DNA from: a bacterium | GTDB taxonomy: Bacteria > Bacteroidota > Bacteroidia > Cytophagales > Thermonemataceae | Length of the DNA: 12,224 nt | Direction: 5' to 3' | NCBI GenBank assembly: GCA_025362415.1 | Contig: JANYGM010000322.1 | Span: 1-12,224, forward strand | Position numbers and translations under genes: made by a program | The notes under the pieces: generated by a model | Databases searched by the model: none | The model's input: only the letters and a program-made list of their open reading frames with translations | What the model was told of the DNA's origin: nothing | In this document: one piece after another, positions 6,583 through 12,224 of the stretch | Layout: each line of letters opens with the position of its first letter | Numbering within the stretch: position 1 is the first letter of the stretch

Positions 6583-6664
6583 TATTATAAATAATAATTA
6601 CTATAAAATTATTATGATTAAATTGATATTTTGATAATGTATAATAAATTGATTGTCAATATAT

Positions 6665-6701
6665 TGTATTAACTCACAATTCACAACTCACAACTCACAA
6701 C
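6665..6701 (-). repeat. Heptad-repeat element, copy after the 58-residue lipoprotein gene
   Basis: On the minus strand, 10 bases after the stop, come GTTGTGA three times (6701-6681), ATTGTGA (6680-6674), then GTT and AATACA (TGTATT at 6665-6670 on the plus strand), followed by ATATATTG. It has the same layout as the copies after cdaA and the 52-residue gene. Confidence 0.7.
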
Positions 6702-6711
6702 TCAAAAACAA

Positions 6712-6888
6712 CTATCTTCTACTTCCACGAGGATAACCCGTAAAGCTACGCAATGGCACTTCTCCATATCTTTTTGGTGTCCACGTCTGAGAATCATATC
6801 CACGACCACGTCTACCCACATACGTAACGCAAGAACTAAGCATCATTATTGAACTAAATAAAAGAACGAAAGCAATAAATTTTCTCAT
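6712..6888 (-). CDS. Small lipoprotein, 58 residues
   Basis: The preferred start is the ATG complementary to 6886-6888. It gives a normal signal peptide, MRKFIAFVLLFSSIMMLSSC with lipobox LSSC (Cys20). An upstream ATG at 6909 would add seven residues (MFKKVFD) and is possible. The mature part is about 39 residues, rich in Arg, Gly and Tyr (GRRGRGYD, TPKRYGEVPLRSF, YPRGSRR), with no recognisable domain. It is probably anchored in the outer or inner membrane facing the periplasm. A strong promoter lies upstream and a heptad-repeat element follows the stop. It may share a transcript with the 46-residue lipoprotein gene downstream. Confidence 0.8.
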   Translation of the reverse strand: MRKFIAFVLLFSSIMMLSSCVTYVGRRGRGYDSQTWTPKRYGEVPLRSFTGYPRGSRR

Positions 6889-6945
6889 ATCAAACACTTT
6901 TTTAAACACTTTTAAAATTATTTCCTAATTCCAACCAAACTTTAC

Positions 6946-6976
6946 CAAAAATACATATTTTTTTGTCAATTACAAA
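6946..6976 (-). promoter_or_regulatory. Consensus Bacteroidota promoter for the 58-residue lipoprotein gene
   Basis: On the minus strand TTTG (6976-6973) is followed by exactly 19 bases and TATTTTTG (6953-6946), matching TTTG-N19-TAnnTTTG. Transcription would start near 6939, about 50 bases before the preferred ATG at 6888. Confidence 0.75.
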
Positions 6977-7050
6977 AAAAGAAAGAAAAACATTAAGTTT
7001 TTTATTCAACAGGAAGGGAAGCTAGAAACAATATTTTAACAGATATTCTT

Positions 7051-7078
7051 TCGTAATTCGTAATTGATAATTCGTAAT
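7051..7078 (-). repeat. Heptad-repeat tract after rsfS
   Basis: Four bases after the rsfS stop, the minus strand reads ATTACGA (7078-7072), ATTATCA (7071-7065), ATTACGA (7064-7058) and ATTACGA (7057-7051). This copy lacks the AATACA tail but keeps the period and strand sense of the others. Confidence 0.65.
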
Positions 7079-7082
7079 TGCA

Positions 7083-7475
7083 TTAATTATCAGAAGCAAC
7101 TTGTGTAATTTTCGCATCTGCCCAAAGTTCTTCTAGTGCAAAAAAATCTCTTTTTGTCTTCTTAAAAACGTGTGCAATCACATTAACATAATCTAGCAAA
7201 ATCCACTCACGGTTTTGCATTCCTTCTCTGTGCCAAGGTTTTTCGTTGCCTATTTCTACTACTTCTTTCTCTATTGAGTCTGCAATAGCATCTAATTGTG
7301 TATCAGAACCACCTGTACATATCACAAAAAAATCCGCCATAGCTTGTTTTACGTGGCGCATATCCATAATAACAATATTTTGCGCTTTTTTATCTTGCAT
7401 TCCTTTTGCCACTACTTGGCTCAAAAGTTCTGCTGAAAGGCTTGTAGGCTCTTTTTCTTTTCTATTTTTTTTCAT
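7083..7475 (-). CDS. rsfS: Ribosomal silencing factor RsfS (Iojap/DUF143 family)
   Basis: RsfS binds ribosomal protein uL14 on the large subunit and blocks joining with the small subunit, lowering translation in starvation or stationary phase. The 130-residue product has the family length. The core starts LSAELLSQVVAKGMQDKKAQ and continues through the conserved block ADFFVICTGGSDTQLDAIAD. It then has the PWHREGMQNREWILLDYVNVIAHVF segment (family pattern EGxxxxxWxLLDxGDVVVHVF) and a final RDFFALEELWADA. A basic N-terminal tail (KKNRKEKEP) precedes the domain. It is divergent from birA, separated by about 230 bases. No clear promoter is seen for it. Confidence 0.95.
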   Translation of the reverse strand: MKKNRKEKEPTSLSAELLSQVVAKGMQDKKAQNIVIMDMRHVKQAMADFFVICTGGSDTQLDAIADSIEKEVVEIGNEKPWHREGMQNREWILLDYVNVIAHVFKKTKRDFFALEELWADAKITQVASDN

Positions 7476-7705
7476 TTGAATTACTTAAATTGTGAATTAT
7501 GAATTGTAAATTGTGAATTAAATACAGAATATTGATAATTGCAACAATCTAACTTTTCAAAATTTACTTTTTTTCTTTTTTTTGATGCTTTTTTTTCTTA
7601 CGTTTAAAAATAATTACGAATAGTATTTATATAATTGGTTGATTAACAAATTTTTACATTTAATTCACAATTATTTTCAGTATTAAAACACAAAAATACA
7701 AAAAA
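7476..7705. other. Divergent intergenic region with a heptad element, rsfS/birA
   Basis: The region is very AT-rich. It carries a heptad-repeat element on the plus strand: ATTGTGA (7489), ATTATGA (7496), ATTGTAA (7503), ATTGTGA (7510), then ATTA, AATACA (7521-7526), G and AATATTG. This is the only copy not directly behind a gene on its own strand. T-runs follow at about 7566-7600. Promoters for both genes should be here, but I find no TAnnTTTG match with a correctly spaced upstream TTTG. Confidence 0.6.
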
Positions 7706-8530
7706 TTGTACAATTTTTCTACTTTATTTTTTGGTAAATCACTCATTTATTTACCAGAATGCCTTTCTACTAATGAATATGCCCTGCAAATGCTATCAGA
7801 TAAAAATTCAGAAAAGATTTTGTTTGATGGCACACTCATTATTACAGACAAACAAACTGCAGGAAAAGGACAAGCAGGCAACACTTGGGACACTAATCCA
7901 AACGAAAATATTACGCTTTCCCTTGTTCTAAAACCGCATTTCCTTGATGCAAATGAGCAATTTTGGCTAAATATGGTCGTTGCCTTAGGGATTTTTGATT
8001 TTGTTTCTTCTAAAATAACAAATAATATTTCAAATGATTTAGATAATGATTTAGATAATAATTCTGTCAAAATAAAATGGTCAAATGATATTTTTATTGG
8101 TAATAAAAAACTAGGCGGAATTTTGATACAAAATATTCTTTCAGGAAAAAATATAAATTATTCTATTATTGGTATAGGTCTTAATATCAACCAATTACAT
8201 TTTAATATTCCTACTGCTACCTCTCTGGTACTTGCTAGCACAAACGCTAACACTCACACACCTATAAACACGTATAATGTGCGTGTATGCGTAGAAGAAC
8301 TACTTTCTTACTTAGAAAAACGCTATTTACAGTTAAAAGAAAACAAAAAAGCCTTAATAAAATTTGAATATTTACAAAATATGTACCGTTATCAAGAAAA
8401 AGCTATGTTTGAAGACATTGAAGGTACTTTTGAAGGCGAAATTATTGGTGTTGATGAAATAGGTAAACTTTGTATCAAAAAAAATAATAAATTGCACTAT
8501 TATCACTTTAAAGAAGTCAAGTTTTTATAA
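7706..8530 (+). CDS. birA: Biotin--[acetyl-CoA-carboxylase] ligase, monofunctional
   Basis: The enzyme activates biotin with ATP and attaches it to the carrier protein of biotin-dependent carboxylases. It is a catalytic domain only, 274 residues, without the DNA-binding N-terminal domain of repressor-type BirA. Visible motifs are LPECLSTNEYA (family STN), the biotinyl-AMP loop TAGKGQAGNTWDT (family GRGRxGRxW, here with Lys and Gln/Asn replacements), KIKWSNDIFI (family KWPND, with Ser for Pro) and KKLGGILIQ with the ligand-contacting Lys135. IIGIGLNIN follows. The start is a TTG at 7706; the first in-frame ATG is at codon 30, inside the conserved region, and no ATG lies upstream before the stop at 7661, so a non-ATG start seems required. 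An Asn/Asp-rich insert at about 106-119 includes a duplicated 12-base unit. Confidence 0.93.
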   Translation: MYNFSTLFFGKSLIYLPECLSTNEYALQMLSDKNSEKILFDGTLIITDKQTAGKGQAGNTWDTNPNENITLSLVLKPHFLDANEQFWLNMVVALGIFDFVSSKITNNISNDLDNDLDNNSVKIKWSNDIFIGNKKLGGILIQNILSGKNINYSIIGIGLNINQLHFNIPTATSLVLASTNANTHTPINTYNVRVCVEELLSYLEKRYLQLKENKKALIKFEYLQNMYRYQEKAMFEDIEGTFEGEIIGVDEIGKLCIKKNNKLHYYHFKEVKFL

Positions 8531-8575
8531 ACAAAATGCAACCTCGTAAACTAGGTTGCATTTTGTTTATAAAAA
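8522..8575. terminator. Strong bidirectional terminator between birA and a convergent lipoprotein gene
   Basis: A perfect 23-bp inverted repeat (8522-8544 with 8553-8575) has an 8-base loop. The GC-containing core is ATGCAACCT/AGGTTGCAT, and both ends carry five-base T or A runs. The birA stop codon (8528-8530) lies within the left arm. It can serve both convergent genes. Confidence 0.9.
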
Positions 8576-8600
8576 TCACACTTTAAAATTTACAGTACAT

Positions 8601-9161
8601 TTATCTTTTCTCTAAAAGTTGTTTCATATTTATCTTTCTGATGGCATTTTTGCGAGTAAAGATTATTCTCCATAAACCAACATTTTTATTATTAAGGATT
8701 GCAGGTGCATTAAACACGAAATTATTGGCTGCTTTCTCTAGTTTTTGAAGATTTTTAGGTATAGCAACATTTTGTTGCAAATTATAGGCAAACATATCTA
8801 AAACTTCTTTTTCCTTATCATTGAAAGGTTTAAATGTGGCTAAATCTTTGGTTTGTATAAGGTCTATACTTACATTGTATGCTTCTGCAAGAGAATCACG
8901 CAAAGGATATTTTGTAGCTGTAAGGCTTAATTTATTTAGTTCTTTTTGAGAAATATCTGTAATAATTCCTCCTTTTTCTTGCATCCACGCAAAAAGCTCT
9001 CCTTCTTTTACTCTTTTTATTTTACGGTCTTCTATTTCTGTTTTGATAGCTTTTGTATCATAGCCTGCATCTTTGATACTAGGCACTTTGCACGCTGAAA
9101 CAGCATTTAAAAGTATCAAAACAAGAAATAAAATTTTCGTATGCAGCATTTGTTGTAGCAT
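8601..9161 (-). CDS. Lipoprotein with a Tll0287/DUF3365-like domain lacking the haem motif
   Basis: The 186-residue product has a lipoprotein signal peptide (hydrophobic KILFLVLILLNAV, lipobox VSAC, Cys24). A second possible start is Met5. The mature part reads like Tll0287-like (DUF3365) sensor/haem proteins. RDSLAEAYNVSIDLI matches the family's DSLAxxYN stretch, FNDKEKEVLDMFAYN its central helix, NNFVFNAPAILNN its strand before the haem site, and VGLWRIIFTRKNAIRK its terminal GxWSIxxxKK segment. The family normally has a CxxCH haem site between the last two; here NNKN joins GLW directly and the only cysteine is the lipid-anchored one. So a haem-less derivative is likely. This assignment is from motif memory and is moderate. 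The gene has its own promoter candidate and shares a terminator with birA. Confidence 0.7.
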   Translation of the reverse strand: MLQQMLHTKILFLVLILLNAVSACKVPSIKDAGYDTKAIKTEIEDRKIKRVKEGELFAWMQEKGGIITDISQKELNKLSLTATKYPLRDSLAEAYNVSIDLIQTKDLATFKPFNDKEKEVLDMFAYNLQQNVAIPKNLQKLEKAANNFVFNAPAILNNKNVGLWRIIFTRKNAIRKINMKQLLEKR

Positions 9162-9252
9162 TTATTAGGTTAGGAAGAGGTACGAAACAAGAAGTACAAA
9201 TATAAAATATTGATTATTAAGTTATTGTAAAAATATTTAGATTCTACTATTG

Positions 9253-9283
9253 CAAATATAGATTTTTTTTTGAAGTGGTGCAA
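9253..9283 (-). promoter_or_regulatory. Probable promoter for the haem-less Tll0287-like gene
   Basis: On the minus strand TTG (9283-9281) is followed by 20 bases and TATATTTG (9260-9253), fitting the Bacteroidota pattern. Transcription would start near 9246, about 85 bases before the start codon. A second TATATTTG lies nearer the gene (about 9200) but lacks an upstream TTG at the right distance. Confidence 0.6.
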
Positions 9284-9298
9284 TAATGAATACAAATA

Positions 9299-9332
9299 AA
9301 AAAATCTTGTAATTTTTGTTACAAGATTTTTT
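9299..9332 (-). terminator. Terminator after the DUF262 operon
   Basis: A perfect 14-bp inverted repeat (9299-9312 with 9319-9332) has loop TTTTTG. The stem core is TCTTGTAA/TTACAAGA with A- and T-runs at the ends, so the minus-strand hairpin is followed by a U-tract. It lies 23 bases after the stop of the 75-codon gene. Confidence 0.85.
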
Positions 9333-9355
9333 CTTTATATATTTTAATTTTAGTT

Positions 9356-9583
9356 TCAATCTATGGTTGTAGCACGTTTTAGTTTACGTTTTTCGTAATC
9401 AGCAAGCGTGTTTTTTGCATAATCAGAAATAATAGGATTTTCTCCATATTTGATAACAATTTTGCGCATTATCTCTTGCGCATCATAAGTAATGCCATCA
9501 ATTACAATTATTATATTATCTACAGCAGGCATATTGATATTTTTAGTATTTTTTGGAAATTTGAAAAGTTCTATATTCCCCAT
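9356..9583 (-). CDS. Small unknown protein overlapping the DUF262 gene, 75 residues
   Basis: I do not recognise a family. The ATG lies inside the last codons of the upstream DUF262 gene, a 13-base overlap in a different frame, so translation is probably coupled. A terminator follows its stop. The product begins MGNIELFKFPKNTKN, then has a hydrophobic strand-like run (NIIIVIDGITYDAQEIMRKI) and ends in a basic, probably helical tail (DYEKRKLKRATTID). There is no signal peptide or membrane span, so it is probably cytoplasmic. The overlap suggests it works with the nuclease, perhaps as a small subunit or regulator; that is inference. It could also be a C-terminal remnant, but the in-frame start and operon ending favour a gene. 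Confidence 0.65.
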   Translation of the reverse strand: MGNIELFKFPKNTKNINMPAVDNIIIVIDGITYDAQEIMRKIVIKYGENPIISDYAKNTLADYEKRKLKRATTID

Positions 9584-11262
9584 TTTTCCAGTGCAAACTC
9601 CAAAAGTTCTTTTGTCCTGTTATTTATACTCGCTACGTCCCAACTTTTGTATTCTATGAGAGCATTTTCTACCAATAACTTAGAACTTTTGTATTTTTGC
9701 TTTTTTACATTGAACTCACTATTTGACAATGCAGAATTGTCATAGGTGATGGTTAAATTACCTAATTTATGTAACTCTTTTACTGTGTCTTCAGTTTGTG
9801 GCATTATGTGTTCTATACTTAAACTTTTCCTTCTGATATCATCAGAAAAAGTATCAAAGTCCAATAATTTTAAAGATGACTTTTTCAATTCATGTAAATA
9901 ACATTCATATTCATAAAAAAGGTATGCAACTTTATTGTTTTGCTGTACACTATAAAAAATAGTGTGTTGTAAGGCTTGTTTGAAAGATTTACTTTGCATG
10001 TATTGATGGTCTGCAAGTTTTTCAATCAGATCATCAGGATGCGCAGATTGCTCATAAATTTTACTAGCATAGCTATGGAATATTGTTTGAGCAGTTGTTG
10101 CTTTATGATTACCTACTTTGTAAACTCTAAAAGAAAATTTTTCTAGCATTTGCAAAACTGGAATCAAATCTTCTTCCTCATAAGTATCTAATAATGAGAT
10201 AATTAAAGGGAGAAAATTCATAGGGTTACCAAGAAAAACTATTTTTTTAATAAGGATTTTCACGTCAATATTATCAAAATCACTCCTCATAATTTGAGAG
10301 TAGTATGTTACTACTTTCTCTAAAAATTTCGCATAACCTATTATCTCACTATTTTTAGTTTCTTTTTCATCTTTGGTAATCTTTCCTTTCACAAGTAAAT
10401 AGATATTTTCCTTTTCTTTAACATTTTTACCCCCATAATAAATGATATAGCAATAACGTAAAATACTATCTTCATCAATGTGAGTAATGTTAACACCTGT
10501 TTTCATTAGTTCCTTGAATATATTGGCAAAAACCGTATTGATATTATTTCCTAACTTTCCACTTTCATCTCTCAGAGATGCAATATAGATAAGATAATTT
10601 TTAATTTTGTCTATATTAGAAAGCTGAACCCCACGGTTGTTCATTGCTTCAAATACAACCCCTACCTCTAATTCATTGGAAATTATAAAAAAATTCACTT
10701 TGAACTGACGCAATAAACACTCTTGTAAATCTTGTAATTTTTCTCGTTTGTTATAATGCTGCAATAAAAATTTTTCAATTTGAATTTTAGCATCCATAAG
10801 ATTTTTTTGTGCCTTAGTAGCAAAAACAAGTGCTTTTGCTTCACCATTAATAATATATTTTTTATAAAATTCATTATTATCACCATTTAATGCTAAAAGA
10901 TGAGTTTTTCTATACATAATAGTGTTTAAAACATCTTTTAAGTCATCATCTTCAGCTTTCAATACTTTTAACCTATTATAAACAACTTGCATAAAAATAG
11001 TAAAAGTTGTTAGTCGTTGCTGTCCATCTACTACTTCGTAAAGGTCAAAAGTTTTTGATTCATACTTAATAGCTTCTAATTGAATAACAGTAATAGTGCC
11101 AGTATAATGCTCCTTTAATTTATTAGTTTTTTTTATATTTACTTCTCTCAAGTCTTCTAAAAAATCCTCTACCTGCTGTTTTTCCCAAGCATAACCACGC
11201 TGATAATTTGGAATTTGAAATATTCCCTTTTTTAGGAGTTCTTCTACCGTTATTGAAATCAT
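9571..11262 (-). CDS. DUF262-DUF1524 protein, GmrSD-like (type IV restriction-type) nuclease
   Basis: The 563-residue product joins an N-terminal DUF262 domain to a C-terminal DUF1524 HNH-type nuclease domain, the layout of single-chain GmrSD enzymes that cut modified (for example glucosylated hydroxymethylcytosine) phage DNA. DUF262 shows IPNYQRGYAW (17-26) and VVDGQQRLTT (77-86), the DGQQR nucleotide-binding motif, and later MNNRGVQLSNIDKIKNYL. The nuclease end shows LSIEHIMPQT (His485), LGNLTI (500-505), Asn509 and SNSEF then a KKQKY block, so the HNH-like residues are present. The stretch between EHIMPQ and LGNL is about 10 residues, which seems short for this family. Substrate and modification specificity cannot be read. 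The gene is followed, with overlap, by a 75-codon gene. No convincing promoter is seen upstream. Confidence 0.88.
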   Translation of the reverse strand: MISITVEELLKKGIFQIPNYQRGYAWEKQQVEDFLEDLREVNIKKTNKLKEHYTGTITVIQLEAIKYESKTFDLYEVVDGQQRLTTFTIFMQVVYNRLKVLKAEDDDLKDVLNTIMYRKTHLLALNGDNNEFYKKYIINGEAKALVFATKAQKNLMDAKIQIEKFLLQHYNKREKLQDLQECLLRQFKVNFFIISNELEVGVVFEAMNNRGVQLSNIDKIKNYLIYIASLRDESGKLGNNINTVFANIFKELMKTGVNITHIDEDSILRYCYIIYYGGKNVKEKENIYLLVKGKITKDEKETKNSEIIGYAKFLEKVVTYYSQIMRSDFDNIDVKILIKKIVFLGNPMNFLPLIISLLDTYEEEDLIPVLQMLEKFSFRVYKVGNHKATTAQTIFHSYASKIYEQSAHPDDLIEKLADHQYMQSKSFKQALQHTIFYSVQQNNKVAYLFYEYECYLHELKKSSLKLLDFDTFSDDIRRKSLSIEHIMPQTEDTVKELHKLGNLTITYDNSALSNSEFNVKKQKYKSSKLLVENALIEYKSWDVASINNRTKELLEFALEKWGI

Positions 11263-11428
11263 TTTTATGTCTTTGGTTTTATTTTCTCAATATTACTAAA
11301 TTTAATTATAACAAAAAAACATTTATTCAATTTTTTGCACAATATTCACTACGTATCTCTATATTTGTTGTCTGTGAAGACTCAAACACTAGCACCTTAA
11401 AAAATAATAGACAATTATTTTACAAAAA
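11263..11428. other. Intergenic region upstream of the DUF262 gene
   Basis: This AT-rich stretch between the glmS terminator and the DUF262 start holds no ORF I can support. It presumably contains the DUF262 promoter on the minus strand, but the best sites (for example TAAATTTA near 11300) miss the consensus and have no properly spaced TTTG. Confidence 0.5.
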
Positions 11429-11458
11429 AAGGCAACAAATACTTTTATTTGTTGCCTT
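11429..11458 (-). terminator. Intrinsic terminator after glmS
   Basis: A perfect 13-bp inverted repeat (11429-11441 with 11446-11458) has loop CTTT. On the minus strand the stem is followed by a run of seven T. It lies about 50 bases after the glmS stop. Confidence 0.9.
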
Positions 11459-11509
11459 CGTTGTTAGAATATGAATAAAATAAGTATTTTAAAGTAATTC
11501 TTTCATTAT

Positions 11510-12224
11510 CTACTCTACTGTTACTGCTTTAGCCAAATTTCTAGGTTGGTCTACATTACAACCTCTCATAATAGCAATATGATAAGAAAGCAGTTGCAAA
11601 GGAATAACAGACAAAATAGGTGTAAGTGCCTCTTGTGTAGGAGGAATTTCTATCACATAATCAGCCATTCCACGAATAGCAGTATCTCCTTCCGTAACAA
11701 TAGCTATAATACGCCCTTTTCTCGCTTTTACTTCTTGGATATTTGATACTATTTTTTCGTAAGAACTGTCTTTTGTCGCAATGAAAACAACAGGCATTTC
11801 TGTATCAATCAAGGCAATAGGTCCGTGTTTCATTTCTGCAGCAGGATAGCCTTCAGCGTGAATATAAGAAATTTCTTTTAATTTTAGTGCGCCTTCAAGT
11901 GCCACAGGGAAATTATAACCACGCCCCAAATACAAGAAATTACTTGCATCTTTAAATTCATTGGCTATTTTCTGGATTTGGTCGTCTGCTTTAAGTGCCT
12001 TAGCTATTTTGGTAGGCATTGTTTCTAGTTCTGCCAAAAGCTCGTGAAATTTTGTTTCATTTAAAGTGCCTTTTGCACGTCCTACCACCATAGCAATCAT
12101 AGCCAAAACAGTCACCTGTGCCGTAAATGCTTTGGTACTTGCTACACCAATTTCTGGTCCTGCGTGCAGATATGCGCCTGCGTGTGTAGCACGCGCAATA
12201 GATGAGCCTACGACATTACAAACC
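11510..12224 (-). CDS. glmS: Glutamine--fructose-6-phosphate aminotransferase, C-terminal part
   Basis: GlmS makes glucosamine-6-phosphate from fructose-6-phosphate and glutamine, the first committed step toward UDP-GlcNAc for peptidoglycan and lipopolysaccharide. The frame is open to the right edge, so 5' sequence is missing; about 237 residues are visible. They begin VCNVVGSSIARATHAGAYLH and include the first sugar-isomerase domain's AGPEIGVASTKAFTAQ, the second domain with FLYLGRGYNFPVALEGALKL and EGYPAAEMKHGPIALID, and the C-terminal PRNLAKAVTVE, whose lysine is the catalytic isomerase residue. The visible sequence is intact. A GTG inside AQVTVLAM (12115) can look like a start but is internal. 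The glutaminase domain lies outside the window. Confidence 0.97.
   Translation of the reverse strand, partial: VCNVVGSSIARATHAGAYLHAGPEIGVASTKAFTAQVTVLAMIAMVVGRAKGTLNETKFHELLAELETMPTKIAKALKADDQIQKIANEFKDASNFLYLGRGYNFPVALEGALKLKEISYIHAEGYPAAEMKHGPIALIDTEMPVVFIATKDSSYEKIVSNIQEVKARKGRIIAIVTEGDTAIRGMADYVIEIPPTQEALTPILSVIPLQLLSYHIAIMRGCNVDQPRNLAKAVTVE

Noticed and set aside
7562..7600. T-runs in the rsfS/birA gap as a terminator
   Set aside because: No GC-containing stem precedes the T-runs, and no plus-strand gene ends upstream.
7747..8070. Minus-strand 107-codon ORF inside birA
   Set aside because: Antisense to conserved biotin ligase motifs; Ser/Phe-rich composition typical of shadow frames.
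12113..12115. GTG at 12115 as the glmS start
   Set aside because: The frame continues upstream with GlmS-specific sequence (GSSIARATHAGAYLHAGPEIG), so the codon is internal.

Overview
The window is AT-rich DNA from a member of the Bacteroidota, probably a Cytophagales-type bacterium. Genes lack Shine-Dalgarno sequences and begin after A-rich leaders. Three or four upstream regions carry the Bacteroidota promoter pattern TTTG, 19-20 bases, TAnnTTTG. The gene set also fits: a KptA of the type studied in Runella, a CdaA diadenylate cyclase, a monofunctional BirA and small lipoproteins. The genus is inference and cannot be fixed from the sequence.

Layout. 1-2260 (+): the 3' part of a large coiled-coil / PEGA-like / ankyrin protein, then kptA (RNA 2'-phosphotransferase), closed by a terminator. 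2385-5043 (+): a promoter, the AAA+ gene comM/yifB, a striking 15-bp tandem array, and cdaA (c-di-AMP synthase). 5104-5140: a terminator shared with a convergent minus-strand gene for a 52-residue basic protein (5206-5364) that has its own near-perfect promoter. 5558-7475 (-): cmk, a 46-residue lipoprotein (6442-6582), a 58-65-residue lipoprotein and rsfS. 7706-8530 (+): birA, with a strong bidirectional terminator against a convergent minus-strand lipoprotein that looks like a Tll0287/DUF3365 domain without its haem motif (8601-9161). 9356-11262 (-): a DUF262-DUF1524 (GmrSD-like) nuclease gene overlapping a 75-codon gene, a probable small defence operon. 11510-12224 (-): the 3' part of glmS with its terminator.

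Most genes are housekeeping: c-di-AMP signalling, pyrimidine nucleotide metabolism, ribosome silencing, biotinylation, and amino-sugar synthesis for the envelope. The accessory content is the ankyrin gene, the small lipoproteins and the DUF262 pair.

The most unusual structure is non-coding. Short period-7 repeat tracts (heptamers such as ATTGTGA, ATTACGA, ATTAGGA, GTTGTGA, GTAGTGA) sit at or just after the stop codons of six genes, always with the same strand sense relative to the gene they follow. A seventh tract lies between rsfS and birA. Five of the seven end in AATACA, and in three this runs on to ATATTG. This looks like a dispersed, locally homogenised repeat family. One copy has been written into the end of the cmk coding region. 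Another has grown into a 15-bp array in front of cdaA.
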